From: Flexivirga endophytica
GTDB taxonomy: Bacteria > Actinomycetota > Actinomycetes > Actinomycetales > Dermatophilaceae
Length of the DNA stretch: 64,000 nucleotides
Direction: 5' to 3'
NCBI RefSeq assembly: GCF_014640635.1
Contig: NZ_BMHI01000001.1
Coordinates: forward strand, 124,001-188,000
In this document: in pieces, positions 36,579 through 46,081 of the stretch
Layout of the letters: each line of letters starts with the position of its first letter
Position numbering within the stretch: the stretch's first letter is position 1
Position numbers and translations under genes: made by a program
Notes under the pieces: model-generated
What the model was told of the DNA's origin: nothing
Seen by the model: the letters and a program-made list of their open reading frames with translations, nothing else
Databases searched by the model: none

Positions 36579-38120
36579 TCAGCTGACCGCGGTCGCCGCC
36601 GCCCGCCGTGGGTCGGCAGCCGCACCGAGTTCATCGGAGTCCGTGCCGTATGCCGCACCGACCCCGCCGAAATACATGTCCAGTTGTTCGTGCTCGACCG
36701 CAACCACGCGTGCGCTGGCGACACCTGCGGCCAGGTCATCGTCCGGCTCGTAGTGCGCACGGGCACCACTCGCAGTGAGCTCCACGTGCAACCGCGGCGC
36801 GTCGATCGCTGCCGCGAGGTCGGCCCCGTTCAGGCAGTGGCGGCCGATCACCTGCGCAAGAGCGGTGGTGATGCGGTCGGCGCCCGGCGTGCCGATGGCC
36901 AGCGTCACACCGGAGGCGCTGCGCGCGGTCACCGGCGACATGTTGGACGCGAGACGGGTGCCCGGCGAGAGCGCGTGCAAGCCGAGCCGATTGAGCTCCG
37001 GCTCGCCGAGGCAGTTGTTGAGGATCAGCCCGGTGCCGGGCACTGTCACACCAGACGAGTAGCCCGCGGATGTCGTGATGGCACAGGCGTTTCCGTCACT
37101 GTCCACGACGGAGACATGTGCGGTGTCCTTGCTCGTGGGCAGCGACTCCAGACCCGTCGTTTCCAGCGCGAGCAGCAGCTCGGTCCCGGCCGCCCGCAGG
37201 TCGGTCGCTCGGTCCAGGTGCTCGGCTCGGTAGCCGAGGACCATCTCTTGTATGTCGACGAGCGTCGCAGCGGCCATCCCGCGCTCCGCGATCAGCCGCA
37301 GCATCGCGGTCAGGACGGGGCCGCCGATTGACGGCGGAGGGTTCAGCGCGACGTCCCACTCGCCGATGACGGCACGGCTGGCGGGGCGGATCACCGGTCG
37401 GTAGGCGGCCAGGTCGTCCCGCCCGATGAGGCCGCCTGTGGCTGTCACGTGTGCGGCGATGGCGTGTCCGATGGACCCGGTGTAGAGCTCCGAAATGCCT
37501 TCGTGCGCAACGAGTTCGAGGGTGTCAGCGAGGTCGGCATTGGTCATCCGGGTGCCGGGCCCGGCCGGGTCCGCCCCGTCGAAGTGCTGTGCCTTGGTCT
37601 CCGCGTCGAAGGACCACAACCCATGACCGGTCAGTTGCAGGTAATGACCCGCGGCCTGGCCCAGCACGAATCCCTCGCGGGCTGCAGAGATCGCCGGAGC
37701 CAGGATGTCGCGCCAGGACGCTCGTCCGAACCGCTCGTGCGCCAGCTGGTATGCCGCGAAAGACCCTGGTGTTGCGGCGGATCCGGACCCCGCGCCGATG
37801 GTGATGCCACCCCCATAATCCAGCGGTATGGCGCGCAGCCCGCCGCCGAACCGCCCTGGCGCTGCGCTGCGGCCCGGCATCTCGCAGTTGCCGTCGATGA
37901 CCTGCGGCTCACCGTCGGCCGGCCAGACGTTGACATAGGCGCCGCCCAACGCGCTGACGATGCCCGGCTCGGTCACGTAGGTGACCGCGTGTGCCGCGAT
38001 GGCGGCGTCGACAGCGGTGCCTCCCATCGCGACGACGTCGATCCCGGCCTGCGCGGCGAGGGCGTTGGGTGCGGCGATGGCGGCGCGCGTCATACCCGAC
38101 CGGGCGGAGCGTTCACTCAT
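36579..38120 (-). CDS. Gamma-glutamyltransferase family Ntn-hydrolase
   Basis: A 513-residue protein of the GGT family that cleaves gamma-glutamyl amides after self-processing. The predicted nucleophile is Thr333 in KDTAHVSVVDSDGNACAITT, and GGTAVDAAIAA and NNCLGEPELN are family features. There is no signal peptide, unlike periplasmic GGT, so it may work in the cytoplasm, perhaps on other gamma-glutamyl or acyl amides. GGAGGTG lies 6 nt before the ATG at 38120. Its stop converges with the STAS gene. Confidence 0.88.
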   Translation of the reverse strand: MSERSARSGMTRAAIAAPNALAAQAGIDVVAMGGTAVDAAIAAHAVTYVTEPGIVSALGGAYVNVWPADGEPQVIDGNCEMPGRSAAPGRFGGGLRAIPLDYGGGITIGAGSGSAATPGSFAAYQLAHERFGRASWRDILAPAISAAREGFVLGQAAGHYLQLTGHGLWSFDAETKAQHFDGADPAGPGTRMTNADLADTLELVAHEGISELYTGSIGHAIAAHVTATGGLIGRDDLAAYRPVIRPASRAVIGEWDVALNPPPSIGGPVLTAMLRLIAERGMAAATLVDIQEMVLGYRAEHLDRATDLRAAGTELLLALETTGLESLPTSKDTAHVSVVDSDGNACAITTSAGYSSGVTVPGTGLILNNCLGEPELNRLGLHALSPGTRLASNMSPVTARSASGVTLAIGTPGADRITTALAQVIGRHCLNGADLAAAIDAPRLHVELTASGARAHYEPDDDLAAGVASARVVAVEHEQLDMYFGGVGAAYGTDSDELGAAADPRRAAATAVS

Positions 38121-38170
38121 GCTGGCACCTCCATCTTCTTCGCGTTGCGGACAAGCTTCTCAAGTCAACC

Positions 38171-38258
38171 GGGGTCCTCGCGAAGTATCGGAGGAGCGTG
38201 TCGGGGTCCTCACAAAGTATCCGGGGGAGCGAAGCGGAGGAGGAACTTCGTGGGGTGG
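38171..38258. repeat. GGAGCG...CTTCGTGGGG dispersed repeat, copy 1
   Basis: Two direct units of about 32 bp (from 38171 and 38203: GGGGTCCTC-N-AAGTATC) followed by GGGGGAGCGAAGCGGAGG and AACTTCGTGGGG. The second unit and tail match the copy at 48697-48772 (opposite strand) closely. It lies between the start of the GGT gene and the end of nucS. Confidence 0.75.
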
Positions 38259-38259
38259 T

Positions 38260-38955
38260 TCAGAAAAGTCGGGAGTCCGCGTCGTCCATGCCCTTGAGGG
38301 CTTCGTAATCCAAAGTGACACAACGGATCCCGCGATCCTCGGCAAGGACGCGAGCCTGCGGCTTGATCTGCTGTGCCGCGAAGACGCCGCTGACCGGCGC
38401 CAGGTGCGGGTCGCGGTTGAGCAGCTCGAGATAGCGGGTCAGCTGCTCGACACCGTCGATGTCGCCGCGGCGCTTCAGCTCGACGGCGACCGTCGCACCG
38501 TCCGCGTCCCGGCACATGATGTCGACGGGTCCGATGGCGGTCATGTATTCGCGCCGGATCAGCGAGTAGCCGTCGCCGAGGGTCGTGATGTTCTCGGCCA
38601 GCAGCGCTTGCAGTTGCGCCTCGACGCCGTCCTTGATCAGGCCGGGATCGACTCCGAGGTCGTGGCTGGAGTCGTGCAGGATCTCGTGGATGCGCACGTG
38701 CAACCGGTCCTCGGACTTGGCGTGCTGCACCGACCACACCCCGGCGACGCCCTCTTCGGCCTCGTCCGCGGTGGGCTCGATCTCAGCCATGGCGCACGGC
38801 GGCGACATCCAGTTCAGCGGCTTGTAGGAGCCGCCGTCGCTGTGGATCAGCACCGATCCGTCGGCCTTGACCATCAGCAGCCGGGTGGCCAGGGGCAGGT
38901 GGGCGGTCAGTCGGCCGACGTAGTCGACACTGCACCGGGCAATCACAACGCGCAC
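38260..38955 (-). CDS. nucS: Mismatch-specific endonuclease NucS (EndoMS)
   Basis: A 231-residue endonuclease that cuts both strands at G-T, G-G and T-T mismatches and provides mismatch correction in actinobacteria lacking MutS/MutL. The N-terminal DNA-binding part ([30 protein letters not shown]) and the nuclease core PVDIMCRD with [20 protein letters not shown], bearing the D-E-K active site, are intact. The GTG at 38955 (VRVVIARC) is chosen because all homologues start there; TAGGGT lies 8 nt upstream. It diverges from the next gene over 128 bp. A repeat abuts its stop codon. Confidence 0.94.
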   Translation of the reverse strand: MRVVIARCSVDYVGRLTAHLPLATRLLMVKADGSVLIHSDGGSYKPLNWMSPPCAMAEIEPTADEAEEGVAGVWSVQHAKSEDRLHVRIHEILHDSSHDLGVDPGLIKDGVEAQLQALLAENITTLGDGYSLIRREYMTAIGPVDIMCRDADGATVAVELKRRGDIDGVEQLTRYLELLNRDPHLAPVSGVFAAQQIKPQARVLAEDRGIRCVTLDYEALKGMDDADSRLF

Positions 38956-39083
38956 GAGAGACGACCCTAAACCCCTGCGGCAGCCCGCATGAAGTCCTCT
39001 GTGTCTCCTGTCTCCGCGAAGAACCGGCATCCTTCCCGCGGGGACCTCGGGGCACGGCACGGCGCCCCTGAGAGACTGACCAC

Positions 39084-40694
39084 ATGGTTTCTGTCACAAA
39101 GGTCGCGGTCATCGGGCTCGGCACCATGGGTGCCGGCATCGTGGAGGTTTTCGCCAAGGGTGAGTTCGCGGTCTATGCCGTGGACGGCACCACCGAGCTG
39201 GCCGAGCGCGGCCGCGGGTTCGTCACCAAGTCGCTGGATCGCGCGGTGAGCAAGGGAAAGCTGACCGAGGCGGACCGGCACGCCACTTTGGACCGCATCA
39301 CCTTCACCGCCGAGTTGACCGACCTCGTCGATGCCGACCTCGTCATCGAGGCGGTGCCGGAGCGGATGGAGATCAAGCACTCCATCTTCACCGCGCTGGA
39401 CGACATCGTGCGCCCGGACGCGATCCTGGCGTCCAACACGTCCAGCCTGTCGCTCACCGAGATCGCCGCCGGAACCCGCCACCCGGAGCGGGTCGTCGGC
39501 ATGCACTTCTTCAATCCGGCACCGGTGCTCAAGCTCGTCGAGGTCATCAGGACGGTGCTGGTCGACGAGTCGGTCGCCGACACGGTGCGCGAGCTGGCGC
39601 TGCAACTCGGCAAGAAGCCGGTCGTGGTGGGGGACCGCGCCGGATTCGTCGCCAACGCGCTGCTGATCCCCTACCTCTCCCGGGCGATCGCGCTCTACGA
39701 GACCGGCAAGGTCAGCCGGGTCGACCTGGACAACGCCGGGCGCGTCGGCATCGGTCTGCCGATGGGTCCGCTCACCCTGTGCGACCTGGTCGGCCTCGAC
39801 GTCGTCCATGAGGTCTGCAAGGTCATGTACGACGCGACCAAGCGCCCCTCCGACGCTTCGCCCTCGCTGCTGCGGCAGCTGGTCCTGGCCGGACGGCTGG
39901 GGCGGAAGACCGGTCAGGGTTTCTACGACTACTCGGCCGATGCGGGGGTCGACGAGGACGCCGGCACCGATGCGATGACGACATCCGCGGCGGTCGTCGG
40001 AGAGGGCGAGTTGGCAACGCAGCTGGTGGACGCGTTCGCCGGCGCCGGCGTCACCGTCACGGCGGTCGACGGCCCCGCAGCCGGCACCGCGGACCTGGCG
40101 GGGACGCCTCTGGTGGTCGTCGTCGGCGGTGGCGCAGACGGCGGGTTCGACACCGAAGGGGACGAGGTCGATGACTGGCTGGCGACGGTCACATCGACGG
40201 TCGACGCCCGCACCGTCGTGCTCACGGCCGACGAGGTCAGCGAGTTCGTGCTCGCCGGTGTGCTGGGCGAGGACATCGCCATACTGCCGCTGCGGCTGCA
40301 CCAGGAGACCAAGGGTGGTCAGGTCGCTGAGGTCGGTGTCATCCTCGGCACGACGCCGGACCAGGTGGCCATGGTGCGCGCGACGCTGGCCGCCGCGGGG
40401 TTCGTGCCGATCGCAGGTCCGGCGCGGCCGGGCGTGGTGGTCGACGCACTCCTTTTCCAGCACCTGAACGACGCGGTCGCCATGGTCGACGCAGGCTACG
40501 CGACCCCGCAGGACGTGGACACGGCCATGACGGCCGGTTGTGGCTACCCCCGCGGGCTCTTCGCGATCCTCGACGAACTCGGCGCGGACGTCGTCGCCGA
40601 CGGTGTGGTGGAGCAGTCGGTGCTGGACCCGAGCGTGGTGCCCAGCCCGCTACTGCTCGAGCACGCGGCGCGTGACCTGCCCTTCCTGAGCTGA
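39084..40694 (+). CDS. 3-hydroxyacyl-CoA (3-hydroxybutyryl-CoA) dehydrogenase
   Basis: A 536-residue NAD-dependent enzyme of beta-oxidation. The Rossmann motif [18 protein letters not shown], the [11 protein letters not shown] and [16 protein letters not shown] active-site blocks and the first C-terminal domain ([13 protein letters not shown]) are clear. A second, weaker dehydrogenase-like unit fills residues about 300-536 ([15 protein letters not shown] ... [14 protein letters not shown]), a two-unit design as in PaaH2-like proteins. It probably works with the thiolase two genes downstream. GAGACT lies 6 nt before the ATG. Confidence 0.92.
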   Translation: MVSVTKVAVIGLGTMGAGIVEVFAKGEFAVYAVDGTTELAERGRGFVTKSLDRAVSKGKLTEADRHATLDRITFTAELTDLVDADLVIEAVPERMEIKHSIFTALDDIVRPDAILASNTSSLSLTEIAAGTRHPERVVGMHFFNPAPVLKLVEVIRTVLVDESVADTVRELALQLGKKPVVVGDRAGFVANALLIPYLSRAIALYETGKVSRVDLDNAGRVGIGLPMGPLTLCDLVGLDVVHEVCKVMYDATKRPSDASPSLLRQLVLAGRLGRKTGQGFYDYSADAGVDEDAGTDAMTTSAAVVGEGELATQLVDAFAGAGVTVTAVDGPAAGTADLAGTPLVVVVGGGADGGFDTEGDEVDDWLATVTSTVDARTVVLTADEVSEFVLAGVLGEDIAILPLRLHQETKGGQVAEVGVILGTTPDQVAMVRATLAAAGFVPIAGPARPGVVVDALLFQHLNDAVAMVDAGYATPQDVDTAMTAGCGYPRGLFAILDELGADVVADGVVEQSVLDPSVVPSPLLLEHAARDLPFLS

Positions 40695-40706
40695 CCGCCC
40701 CGGACC

Positions 40707-41021
40707 GTGCCCCGCCGCAACCGTCGTCCGAGCCGCCGATCGGGTCAGCCCGATCGGCGGCCGGACGTGTCGCGGGTGCTGGAGAGCGGCATACGCCGTG
40801 AGTCGTATGGCGGCAGGTCTTACGTCGTCCGTCCGGTGCGGGGCAATGCAGCCGGACGCAGCTACGTCTGCCCGGGCTGCCAGCAGTCGCTCGCATCCTC
40901 CCTGGAGCACGTCGTCGTGTGGCCGGACGACGGACTGGGAGACGTGTCGGACCGGCGGCACTGGCACACCGGGTGCTGGTCGGCGCGGGACCGTCGGCCG
41001 CCGCAGGGATCGTGGCACTGA
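40707..41021 (+). CDS. Small conserved zinc-finger-like protein
   Basis: A 104-residue basic protein often annotated in Streptomyces merely as ATP/GTP-binding protein. After an Arg-rich start it has YVCPGCQQSLASSLEHVVVW and, 20 residues on, RRHWHTGCW, so CxxC plus H-x-H-x3-C could bind one zinc, resembling a minimal HNH or treble-clef knuckle. The GTG start at 40707 follows the dehydrogenase stop by 12 nt. The gene is commonly placed beside the thiolase gene in actinobacteria. Function unknown. Confidence 0.75.
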   Translation: MPRRNRRPSRRSGQPDRRPDVSRVLESGIRRESYGGRSYVVRPVRGNAAGRSYVCPGCQQSLASSLEHVVVWPDDGLGDVSDRRHWHTGCWSARDRRPPQGSWH

Positions 41022-41062
41022 CCGGAGGCACGGTCCCCGGCCGGGCACACAAGCTGCGCGGC

Positions 41063-41075
41063 TAAAGTGGCGAAC
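41063..41075 (+). promoter_or_regulatory. Leaderless -10 box of the thiolase gene
   Basis: TAAAGT (41063-41068), 7 nt, then the ATG at 41076. This favours the 41076 start over the GTG at 41067. Confidence 0.5.
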
Positions 41076-42308
41076 ATGACTTCGTCTGCAGCAAACACCG
41101 CTGTCATCGTCGCCGGCGCACGCACACCGATGGGCAAGTTGCAGGGGTCGCTGTCCGGGTTCTCCGGCGCGGACCTCGGCGGCTTCGCGATCAAGGGTGC
41201 CCTGGACAAGGCCGGTGTCACCGGGGACCAGATCGACTACGTGATCATGGGCCAGGTGCTCACCGCGGGCGCCGGTCAGATGCCGGCGCGGCAGGCGGCC
41301 GCCAAGGCCGGGATCCCGATGACCGTGCCGTCACTGACCATCAACAAGGTCTGCCTGTCCGGGCTGGACGCGATCGCGCTCGCCGGCCAGCTGATCCGTG
41401 CCGGCGAGTTCGAGATCGTCGTCGCCGGTGGCCAGGAGTCGATGAGCCAGGCGCCGCACCTGCTGCCCGGCAGCCGGGGCGGTTTCAAGTACGGCGACGT
41501 GACGATGAAGGACCACATGGCTCAGGACGGCCTGTGGGACGCCTTCACGGACCAGGCGATGGGCGCACTCACCGAGCAGGCCAACACCGGTGAGCAGCAG
41601 GTGACCCGCGAGGAGCAGGACGCGTTCGGCGCTCGCAGCCACCAGCTCGCGGCCCGCGGCTGGAAGGACGGGATCTTCGACGACGAGGTCGTCAGTGTGC
41701 AGATCCCGCAGCGCAAGGGCGACCCGATCGACTTCAAGACCGACGAGGGCATCCGCCCCGAGACCACTGCGGAGAGCCTGTCCGGGTTGCGCCCGGCGTT
41801 CGCCAAGGACGGCACCATCACGGCCGGGTCCAGCTCGCCGATCTCCGACGGCGCGTGCGCTGTCGTGGTGATGAGCAAGGCCAGGGCCGAGGAGCTCGGG
41901 CTGGAGTGGCTGGCCGAGATCGGCGCACACGGCGTCGTCGCCGGCCCCGACTCCTCATTGCAGTCGCAGCCGGCCAACGCGATCAATGCCGCCTGCGAGA
42001 AGGAGGGCATCAAGGCCACCGACCTCAACCTGGTGGAGATCAACGAGGCGTTCGCGGCGGTCGGCATCGTGTCGACGCGCGAGTTGGGTGTGGACCCCGA
42101 GGTCGTCAACGTCAACGGTGGCGCGATCGCGATGGGTCACCCGATCGGTATGTCGGGAGCGCGTCTCGTGCTGCATCTCGCCCTGGAACTGCAGCGTCGC
42201 GGTGGCGGCGTCGGTGCGGCCTCCCTGTGCGGCGGTGGCGGTCAGGGTGACGCGCTCATCGTCCGCGTGCCCCAGCGCGTCGAGCTGGACTCGCAGGCCC
42301 GCAGCTGA
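41076..42308 (+). CDS. Acetyl-CoA C-acetyltransferase (thiolase)
   Basis: A 410-residue thiolase that condenses or cleaves acetoacetyl-CoA. All catalytic parts are present: the acyl-accepting Cys in [12 protein letters not shown], the His in [18 protein letters not shown] and the base Cys in [14 protein letters not shown]. Neighbouring genes match the fadA4 position next to nucS in mycobacteria. The start at 41076 is supported by a leaderless-type box. A long hairpin at 42344 ends the unit. Confidence 0.95.
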   Translation: MTSSAANTAVIVAGARTPMGKLQGSLSGFSGADLGGFAIKGALDKAGVTGDQIDYVIMGQVLTAGAGQMPARQAAAKAGIPMTVPSLTINKVCLSGLDAIALAGQLIRAGEFEIVVAGGQESMSQAPHLLPGSRGGFKYGDVTMKDHMAQDGLWDAFTDQAMGALTEQANTGEQQVTREEQDAFGARSHQLAARGWKDGIFDDEVVSVQIPQRKGDPIDFKTDEGIRPETTAESLSGLRPAFAKDGTITAGSSSPISDGACAVVVMSKARAEELGLEWLAEIGAHGVVAGPDSSLQSQPANAINAACEKEGIKATDLNLVEINEAFAAVGIVSTRELGVDPEVVNVNGGAIAMGHPIGMSGARLVLHLALELQRRGGGVGAASLCGGGGQGDALIVRVPQRVELDSQARS

Positions 42309-42343
42309 CGCGGCTGACTCGCCTGACCCAGTCGAACAACTGA

Positions 42344-42402
42344 CTACCGTCGTTACTTTCTCGCCCGAACGGCGTTTCTGGGCGAGGAAGTGACGACAGT
42401 AG
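42344..42402 (+). terminator. Terminator hairpin after the thiolase gene
   Basis: A 23-bp stem with three mismatches or wobbles (42344-42366 with 42380-42402) and a 13-nt loop, followed by CGATTTTG. The GGGCGAG/CTCGCCC inner part resembles the F-F-R-R elements but the four-unit plan is not clear. Confidence 0.7.
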
Positions 42403-42438
42403 CGATTTTGTGCGCGGAGGACTGCGCCGTGCCCGGCA

Positions 42439-42450
42439 TACACTCAGCGG
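42439..42450 (+). promoter_or_regulatory. Leaderless -10 box of the receiver/TrxR-like gene
   Basis: TACACT (42439-42444), 6 nt, then the GTG at 42451. Confidence 0.5.
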
Positions 42451-44157
42451 GTGAAACCCCTTCAGCCTGCGATCGTGCTCGTCGGCGATGCGAACGCCGA
42501 GCAGATGCAGCGCGAGTTCAACCGTTACACCGACGACTACCGCGTGGAGTTCGCTCGCGGTCTCGGCCCGGCGATGGGCCTGGTGCAGTCCCTTCAGGCA
42601 CAACACGTCGACGTGGCGCTGCTCGTCGTCGAGCTCAGCCTGCCGGACGCACCCGGCCTCATCACGGTGGACTGCCTGCACGCCGTCAGCCCGCAGTCCA
42701 AGCGGGTGATGCTCTACGGGTTCGGTGAGTTCCGGGGGAGCCGGGAAGCGTTGCGGGAGGCGCAGGTCGACGGCCGGATCGAGGCCAGTCTCCTGGTGCC
42801 CCGTGGCGAGCGGGACGAGGAGTTCCACACCGCCGTCACCGAATTGCTCTCGGACTGGGGCTGGAACTCCCATCGCCCGGTCGTCGCGGCCGCCCGCATC
42901 ATCGCTCCGGAGAGCAACAGCGGCGCGGGCCGGCTGCGGGATTTCTTCGATCGGCTCGGTGTGCCGGTGCTCAATGTGACGCCGGAGTCGCCCGCGGGTG
43001 AGGAAGTGCTGCAGGACATCGAATGGCCGGACGGGACACCGGCATACCCCGTAGTCCACTCGACTCTCGGCGGGGCGATGGTCCAACCGACGATCGAGGA
43101 TCTGGGCCGGATCTTCTACGCGATGGAGGAATTCGACGCGGACGACATCTTCGATCTGGTCATCATCGGCGCCGGACCGGCCGGACTGGGTGCCGCTGTG
43201 TACGGCGCGTCCGAGGGGTTGTCCACCGTGGTCTTCGACGCGGACGCCGTCGGCGGGCAGGCCGGCTCCAGCTCGATGATCCGCAACTACCTCGGCTTCC
43301 CACGCGGCATCTCCGGGATGCGGCTGGCTCAGCGGGCCCGCTCGCAGGCGGCGCGGTTCGGCGCCAAGCTCTATTCGGCCCGTGCCGTACGAGGTATGAC
43401 GCTGCCGGCCAACCCGGGCGGGCACCACCTCATCCACCTGCAGGACGGCGACGTCAAGGCGCGATCGGTGGTCATCGCGGCCGGCGTGCAATATCGCCGG
43501 ATCGGCGTCGACACCATCGAGGAGTTCGTCGGCCTCGGGGTGCATTACGGTGCCGCGACCAGCGCTGCGCGCGGCTGCGAGGGCAAGGACGTCGTGGTGG
43601 TCGGCGGCGGCAACTCCGCGGGGCAGGCGGCGGTGCACCTTTCCCGGTTCGCGCGGTCGGTGAAGATCATCGTGCGTCGCCCCGACCTCAGCGAGACGAT
43701 GTCGGAGTACCTCATCCGGGAGATCGACGCCAACCCCCGCATCGGTGTGAAGGGCTGTTCGGAGGTGATCGACGCAGGCGGCACCAACAAGCTGGAGTGG
43801 ATCACCGTGCGCGACAACGAGACCGGCGCGCAGTTCCAGAAGCCGTGCGCGGGATTGTTCCTGCTGCTCGGCGCGCATCCGTCCTGTGACTGGCTGCCGG
43901 ACGAGATCGCCCGGGACACCAAGGGATTCGTGCTCACCGGTCGCGAGGTCCCGATGGACGCCTGGATCGACAACTGCCCACCGGAGCCGTTGGGCACGAC
44001 CGTCCCCGGTGTGTTCGCCGCGGGCGACATACGATCCGGCTCGATGAAGCGCGTGGCGTCGGCGAGCGGCGAGGGCGCGGCCGCCATACCGTCGGTGCAC
44101 TCCTACTTGGCGTCGCTCGCACCGCAACTCGACACGGCGCAGGCGCCGCCCGCGTAG
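42451..44157 (+). CDS. Pseudo-receiver domain fused to a thioredoxin-reductase-like flavoprotein
   Basis: A 568-residue protein known from actinobacterial annotations as fused response regulator/thioredoxin-disulfide reductase. Residues 1 to about 135 look like a receiver fold, but the phosphorylated Asp is replaced in VVELSLPDAPG. After a linker with a further alpha/beta region, residues about 235-560 form the FAD/NADPH two-domain fold (DLVIIGAGPAGLGAAVYGAS; VVVVGGGNSAGQAA). The redox CxxC of thioredoxin reductase is missing: the equivalent segment reads VHYGAATSAARGCEG. It is probably an NAD(P)H-flavin oxidoreductase with a different acceptor and a non-phosphorylatable sensor domain. Confidence 0.85.
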   Translation: MKPLQPAIVLVGDANAEQMQREFNRYTDDYRVEFARGLGPAMGLVQSLQAQHVDVALLVVELSLPDAPGLITVDCLHAVSPQSKRVMLYGFGEFRGSREALREAQVDGRIEASLLVPRGERDEEFHTAVTELLSDWGWNSHRPVVAAARIIAPESNSGAGRLRDFFDRLGVPVLNVTPESPAGEEVLQDIEWPDGTPAYPVVHSTLGGAMVQPTIEDLGRIFYAMEEFDADDIFDLVIIGAGPAGLGAAVYGASEGLSTVVFDADAVGGQAGSSSMIRNYLGFPRGISGMRLAQRARSQAARFGAKLYSARAVRGMTLPANPGGHHLIHLQDGDVKARSVVIAAGVQYRRIGVDTIEEFVGLGVHYGAATSAARGCEGKDVVVVGGGNSAGQAAVHLSRFARSVKIIVRRPDLSETMSEYLIREIDANPRIGVKGCSEVIDAGGTNKLEWITVRDNETGAQFQKPCAGLFLLLGAHPSCDWLPDEIARDTKGFVLTGREVPMDAWIDNCPPEPLGTTVPGVFAAGDIRSGSMKRVASASGEGAAAIPSVHSYLASLAPQLDTAQAPPA

Positions 44158-44162
44158 TGGAA

Positions 44163-44174
44163 TAGCCTGGCAAC
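44163..44174 (+). promoter_or_regulatory. Leaderless -10 box of the thiamine-binding protein gene
   Basis: TAGCCT (44163-44168), 6 nt, then the ATG at 44175. It overlaps the tail of the preceding gene by only a few bases. Confidence 0.5.
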
Positions 44175-44483
44175 ATGCTCTTCGCCTTCTCCATCGCACC
44201 CGGCACCACCGACGACCCCGACGGCTCGGTCAGCGAAGCCGTCGCCGAGGCCGTGCGGGTGGTGCGCGAGTCCGGACTACCCAACGAGACCACCTCCATG
44301 TTCACCACCGTCGAAGGTGAGTGGGACGAGTGCATGGCGGTCGTCAAGGCCGCCTGCGAAGCGGTCGCAGCCAAGAGCCCGCGCGTGAGCCTGGTGCTCA
44401 AGGCCGACATGCGCGCGGGCTTCACCGGCCAACTCACCGAGAAGGTCGAGCGGGTCGAGGAGCGTCTGAAGTCCCAGCAGTGA
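44175..44483 (+). CDS. MTH1187/YkoF-family thiamine-binding protein (UPF0045)
   Basis: A 102-residue ferredoxin-like protein of the UPF0045 family (FAFSIAPGTTDDPDGSVSEA; ESGLPNETTSMFTTVEGEW; VSLVLKADMRAG), of normal length. Members bind thiamine or hydroxymethylpyrimidine and are thought to help deliver it. No riboswitch is seen upstream. The stop overlaps the next start by four bases (GTGA), so it is coupled to the GNAT gene. Confidence 0.85.
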   Translation: MLFAFSIAPGTTDDPDGSVSEAVAEAVRVVRESGLPNETTSMFTTVEGEWDECMAVVKAACEAVAAKSPRVSLVLKADMRAGFTGQLTEKVERVEERLKSQQ

Positions 44484-45043
44484 GCAACGACCCGCGGGCT
44501 GACTTCCGGGTCGAGCGGCTCACCGACGCCGACGCCCGCGAGCTGGCGACGCTGCACATGCAGGTATGGCGCGACACGTATGTCGGCATGCTGTCCCAGG
44601 ACTACCTGGACGGCATGGAGCTCGAGCCGCGGATCGCACACTGGCGCAAGCGGATCGGTGTCACGAGCGCGCGCGAGCACGGCGCCGCCGACCAGGACGA
44701 TGGCGTGCGGCACCGGTCCAGGCTGGCACGGCACCTGCCGAGTGGCCGGATCGCCGGGTTCTGCATGATCGGCGGCCCGCGTGACGCCGAGGCGCCGGTG
44801 CCGCAGGAGCTGGGTGCGCTCAACGTGCTGCGTGAGTTCCAGGGCACCGGGGTGGCGCGGCTGCTCGTCGACGAGACGCTCGGCGACCGTCCGGCATACC
44901 TCTGGGTGGTGCGCGAGAACCTGCGGGCGCAGGCGTTCTACCGCAAGCTCGGCTTCGCGCCGGACGGTGGCACCAAACGCGACGAGACGCTGGAATGCGA
45001 CGAGATCCGCATGGTGCGTCCCGCCGCGCCCGCTCATCGGTAG
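44480..45043 (+). CDS. GNAT-family N-acetyltransferase
   Basis: A 187-residue acetyltransferase with a GNAT core: an N-terminal RLTDADARELATLHMQVWRD, an acetyl-CoA loop region LNVLREFQGTGVARLLVDE and the final YRKLGFAPDGG. The GTG at 44480 overlaps the thiamine-binding gene, so the two are coupled. Its last ten bases overlap tail to tail with the sugar-binding protein gene. The acceptor is unknown. Confidence 0.85.
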   Translation: MSNDPRADFRVERLTDADARELATLHMQVWRDTYVGMLSQDYLDGMELEPRIAHWRKRIGVTSAREHGAADQDDGVRHRSRLARHLPSGRIAGFCMIGGPRDAEAPVPQELGALNVLREFQGTGVARLLVDETLGDRPAYLWVVRENLRAQAFYRKLGFAPDGGTKRDETLECDEIRMVRPAAPAHR

Positions 45044-46080
45044 AGCAACGGCTTGATCTTGGCGCTGTCCATGTTGGTCTTGTCGTACCAGTAGAAGCCG
45101 GTGTCGATCTGCTTCGGCACCGGTTTGCAGTGCAGCGCCTTGATCGCCGCCGAGACGGTCTTCTCGCCGATGGCGATCGGGTTCTGGGTGATCGCGCCCG
45201 CTTCCAGGCCGGACCGGATGGCGTCCAATTGCGCGCCGCCGGAGTCGAATCCGACGATCACGACGTTCTTGTTGCCGCTCTCCTTGGCGCCTTGTACGAC
45301 GCCGGCCGCTGATCCCTCGTTGGAGCCGTAGATGCCGGCCAGGTGCGGATGCGCGGCCAACAGGGCCTTGGCGATGTTCGCGGACTTCGAGACGTCGCCA
45401 CCGCCATACTGCGGCGTGAGGAGCTTGACCTTCGGGGCGTGCTTCTTCATCCATTCCACGAAGCCGTCGCGGCGCTCGATGCCCGACACGCTGGTCTGGT
45501 CGTGCACGACGAGCGCGACGGTGCCCTTGTAGTGGATGCGCTCGGCCATGTTCTTGGCGGCTGCGGCGGCCGCCACCTTGTTGTCGGTCGCGGCGGTGGT
45601 GAGCGGCACGGGGGAGTCGACGCCGGAGTCGAACGCGATCACCGGAGTCTTCTTCTGCTGCAACTGCTTCATGATCGGCGCGGACGCCTTGGAGTCCAGC
45701 GCGGCGAAGCCGAGCGCATCCGGCTTCTTGGTCAGCGCCGTCTTCAGCATGTTGATCTGGTCCTGGACATCGGACTCGGTGGCCGGGCCGTTGAACGTGA
45801 TCCGGGCGCCTTCCTTGGCCGCCTGCTTCTTCGCGCCCTTGTAGACGGCCTGCCAGTACTGCTGCTGAAAACCCTTGGAAATGATGGCGATGTAGGGCTT
45901 CTTGCCGTCCTTGATCGGCGTGCACCCGGCCTGCACACCGTGTGACGCTGCGGCCGTGCCGCTCAGGTCGTCCTTGTAGTCGCTGGCTCGCATACAGCCG
46001 CTGGTGGACATCGCGATGAGGGCCACTCCGACAGCGGCGACCGCCCAACTGTGGCGTCGGGCAGTGTCTCGTGCAGTCAC
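45034..46080 (-). CDS. Ribose-type ABC importer, substrate-binding lipoprotein
   Basis: A 348-residue periplasmic-binding-protein type 1 lipoprotein. A signal peptide ends in the lipobox STSGC, and the mature part has YIAIISKGFQQQYWQAVYKG and GIYGSNEGSAAGVVQGAKE, the sugar-binding fold. It captures a sugar or related ligand outside the membrane for the permease and ATPase encoded upstream. The GTG start at 46080 follows the permease stop by one base and has GGAGGTGG before it. The ligand (ribose, xylose, inositol, autoinducer-like) cannot be settled. Confidence 0.88.
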   Translation of the reverse strand: MTARDTARRHSWAVAAVGVALIAMSTSGCMRASDYKDDLSGTAAASHGVQAGCTPIKDGKKPYIAIISKGFQQQYWQAVYKGAKKQAAKEGARITFNGPATESDVQDQINMLKTALTKKPDALGFAALDSKASAPIMKQLQQKKTPVIAFDSGVDSPVPLTTAATDNKVAAAAAAKNMAERIHYKGTVALVVHDQTSVSGIERRDGFVEWMKKHAPKVKLLTPQYGGGDVSKSANIAKALLAAHPHLAGIYGSNEGSAAGVVQGAKESGNKNVVIVGFDSGGAQLDAIRSGLEAGAITQNPIAIGEKTVSAAIKALHCKPVPKQIDTGFYWYDKTNMDSAKIKPLLYR

Positions 46081-46081
46081 T

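Noticed and set aside
42344-42402. An eighth F-F-R-R element
   Set aside because: Only one imperfect pair of arms is clear, so it is listed as a terminator.
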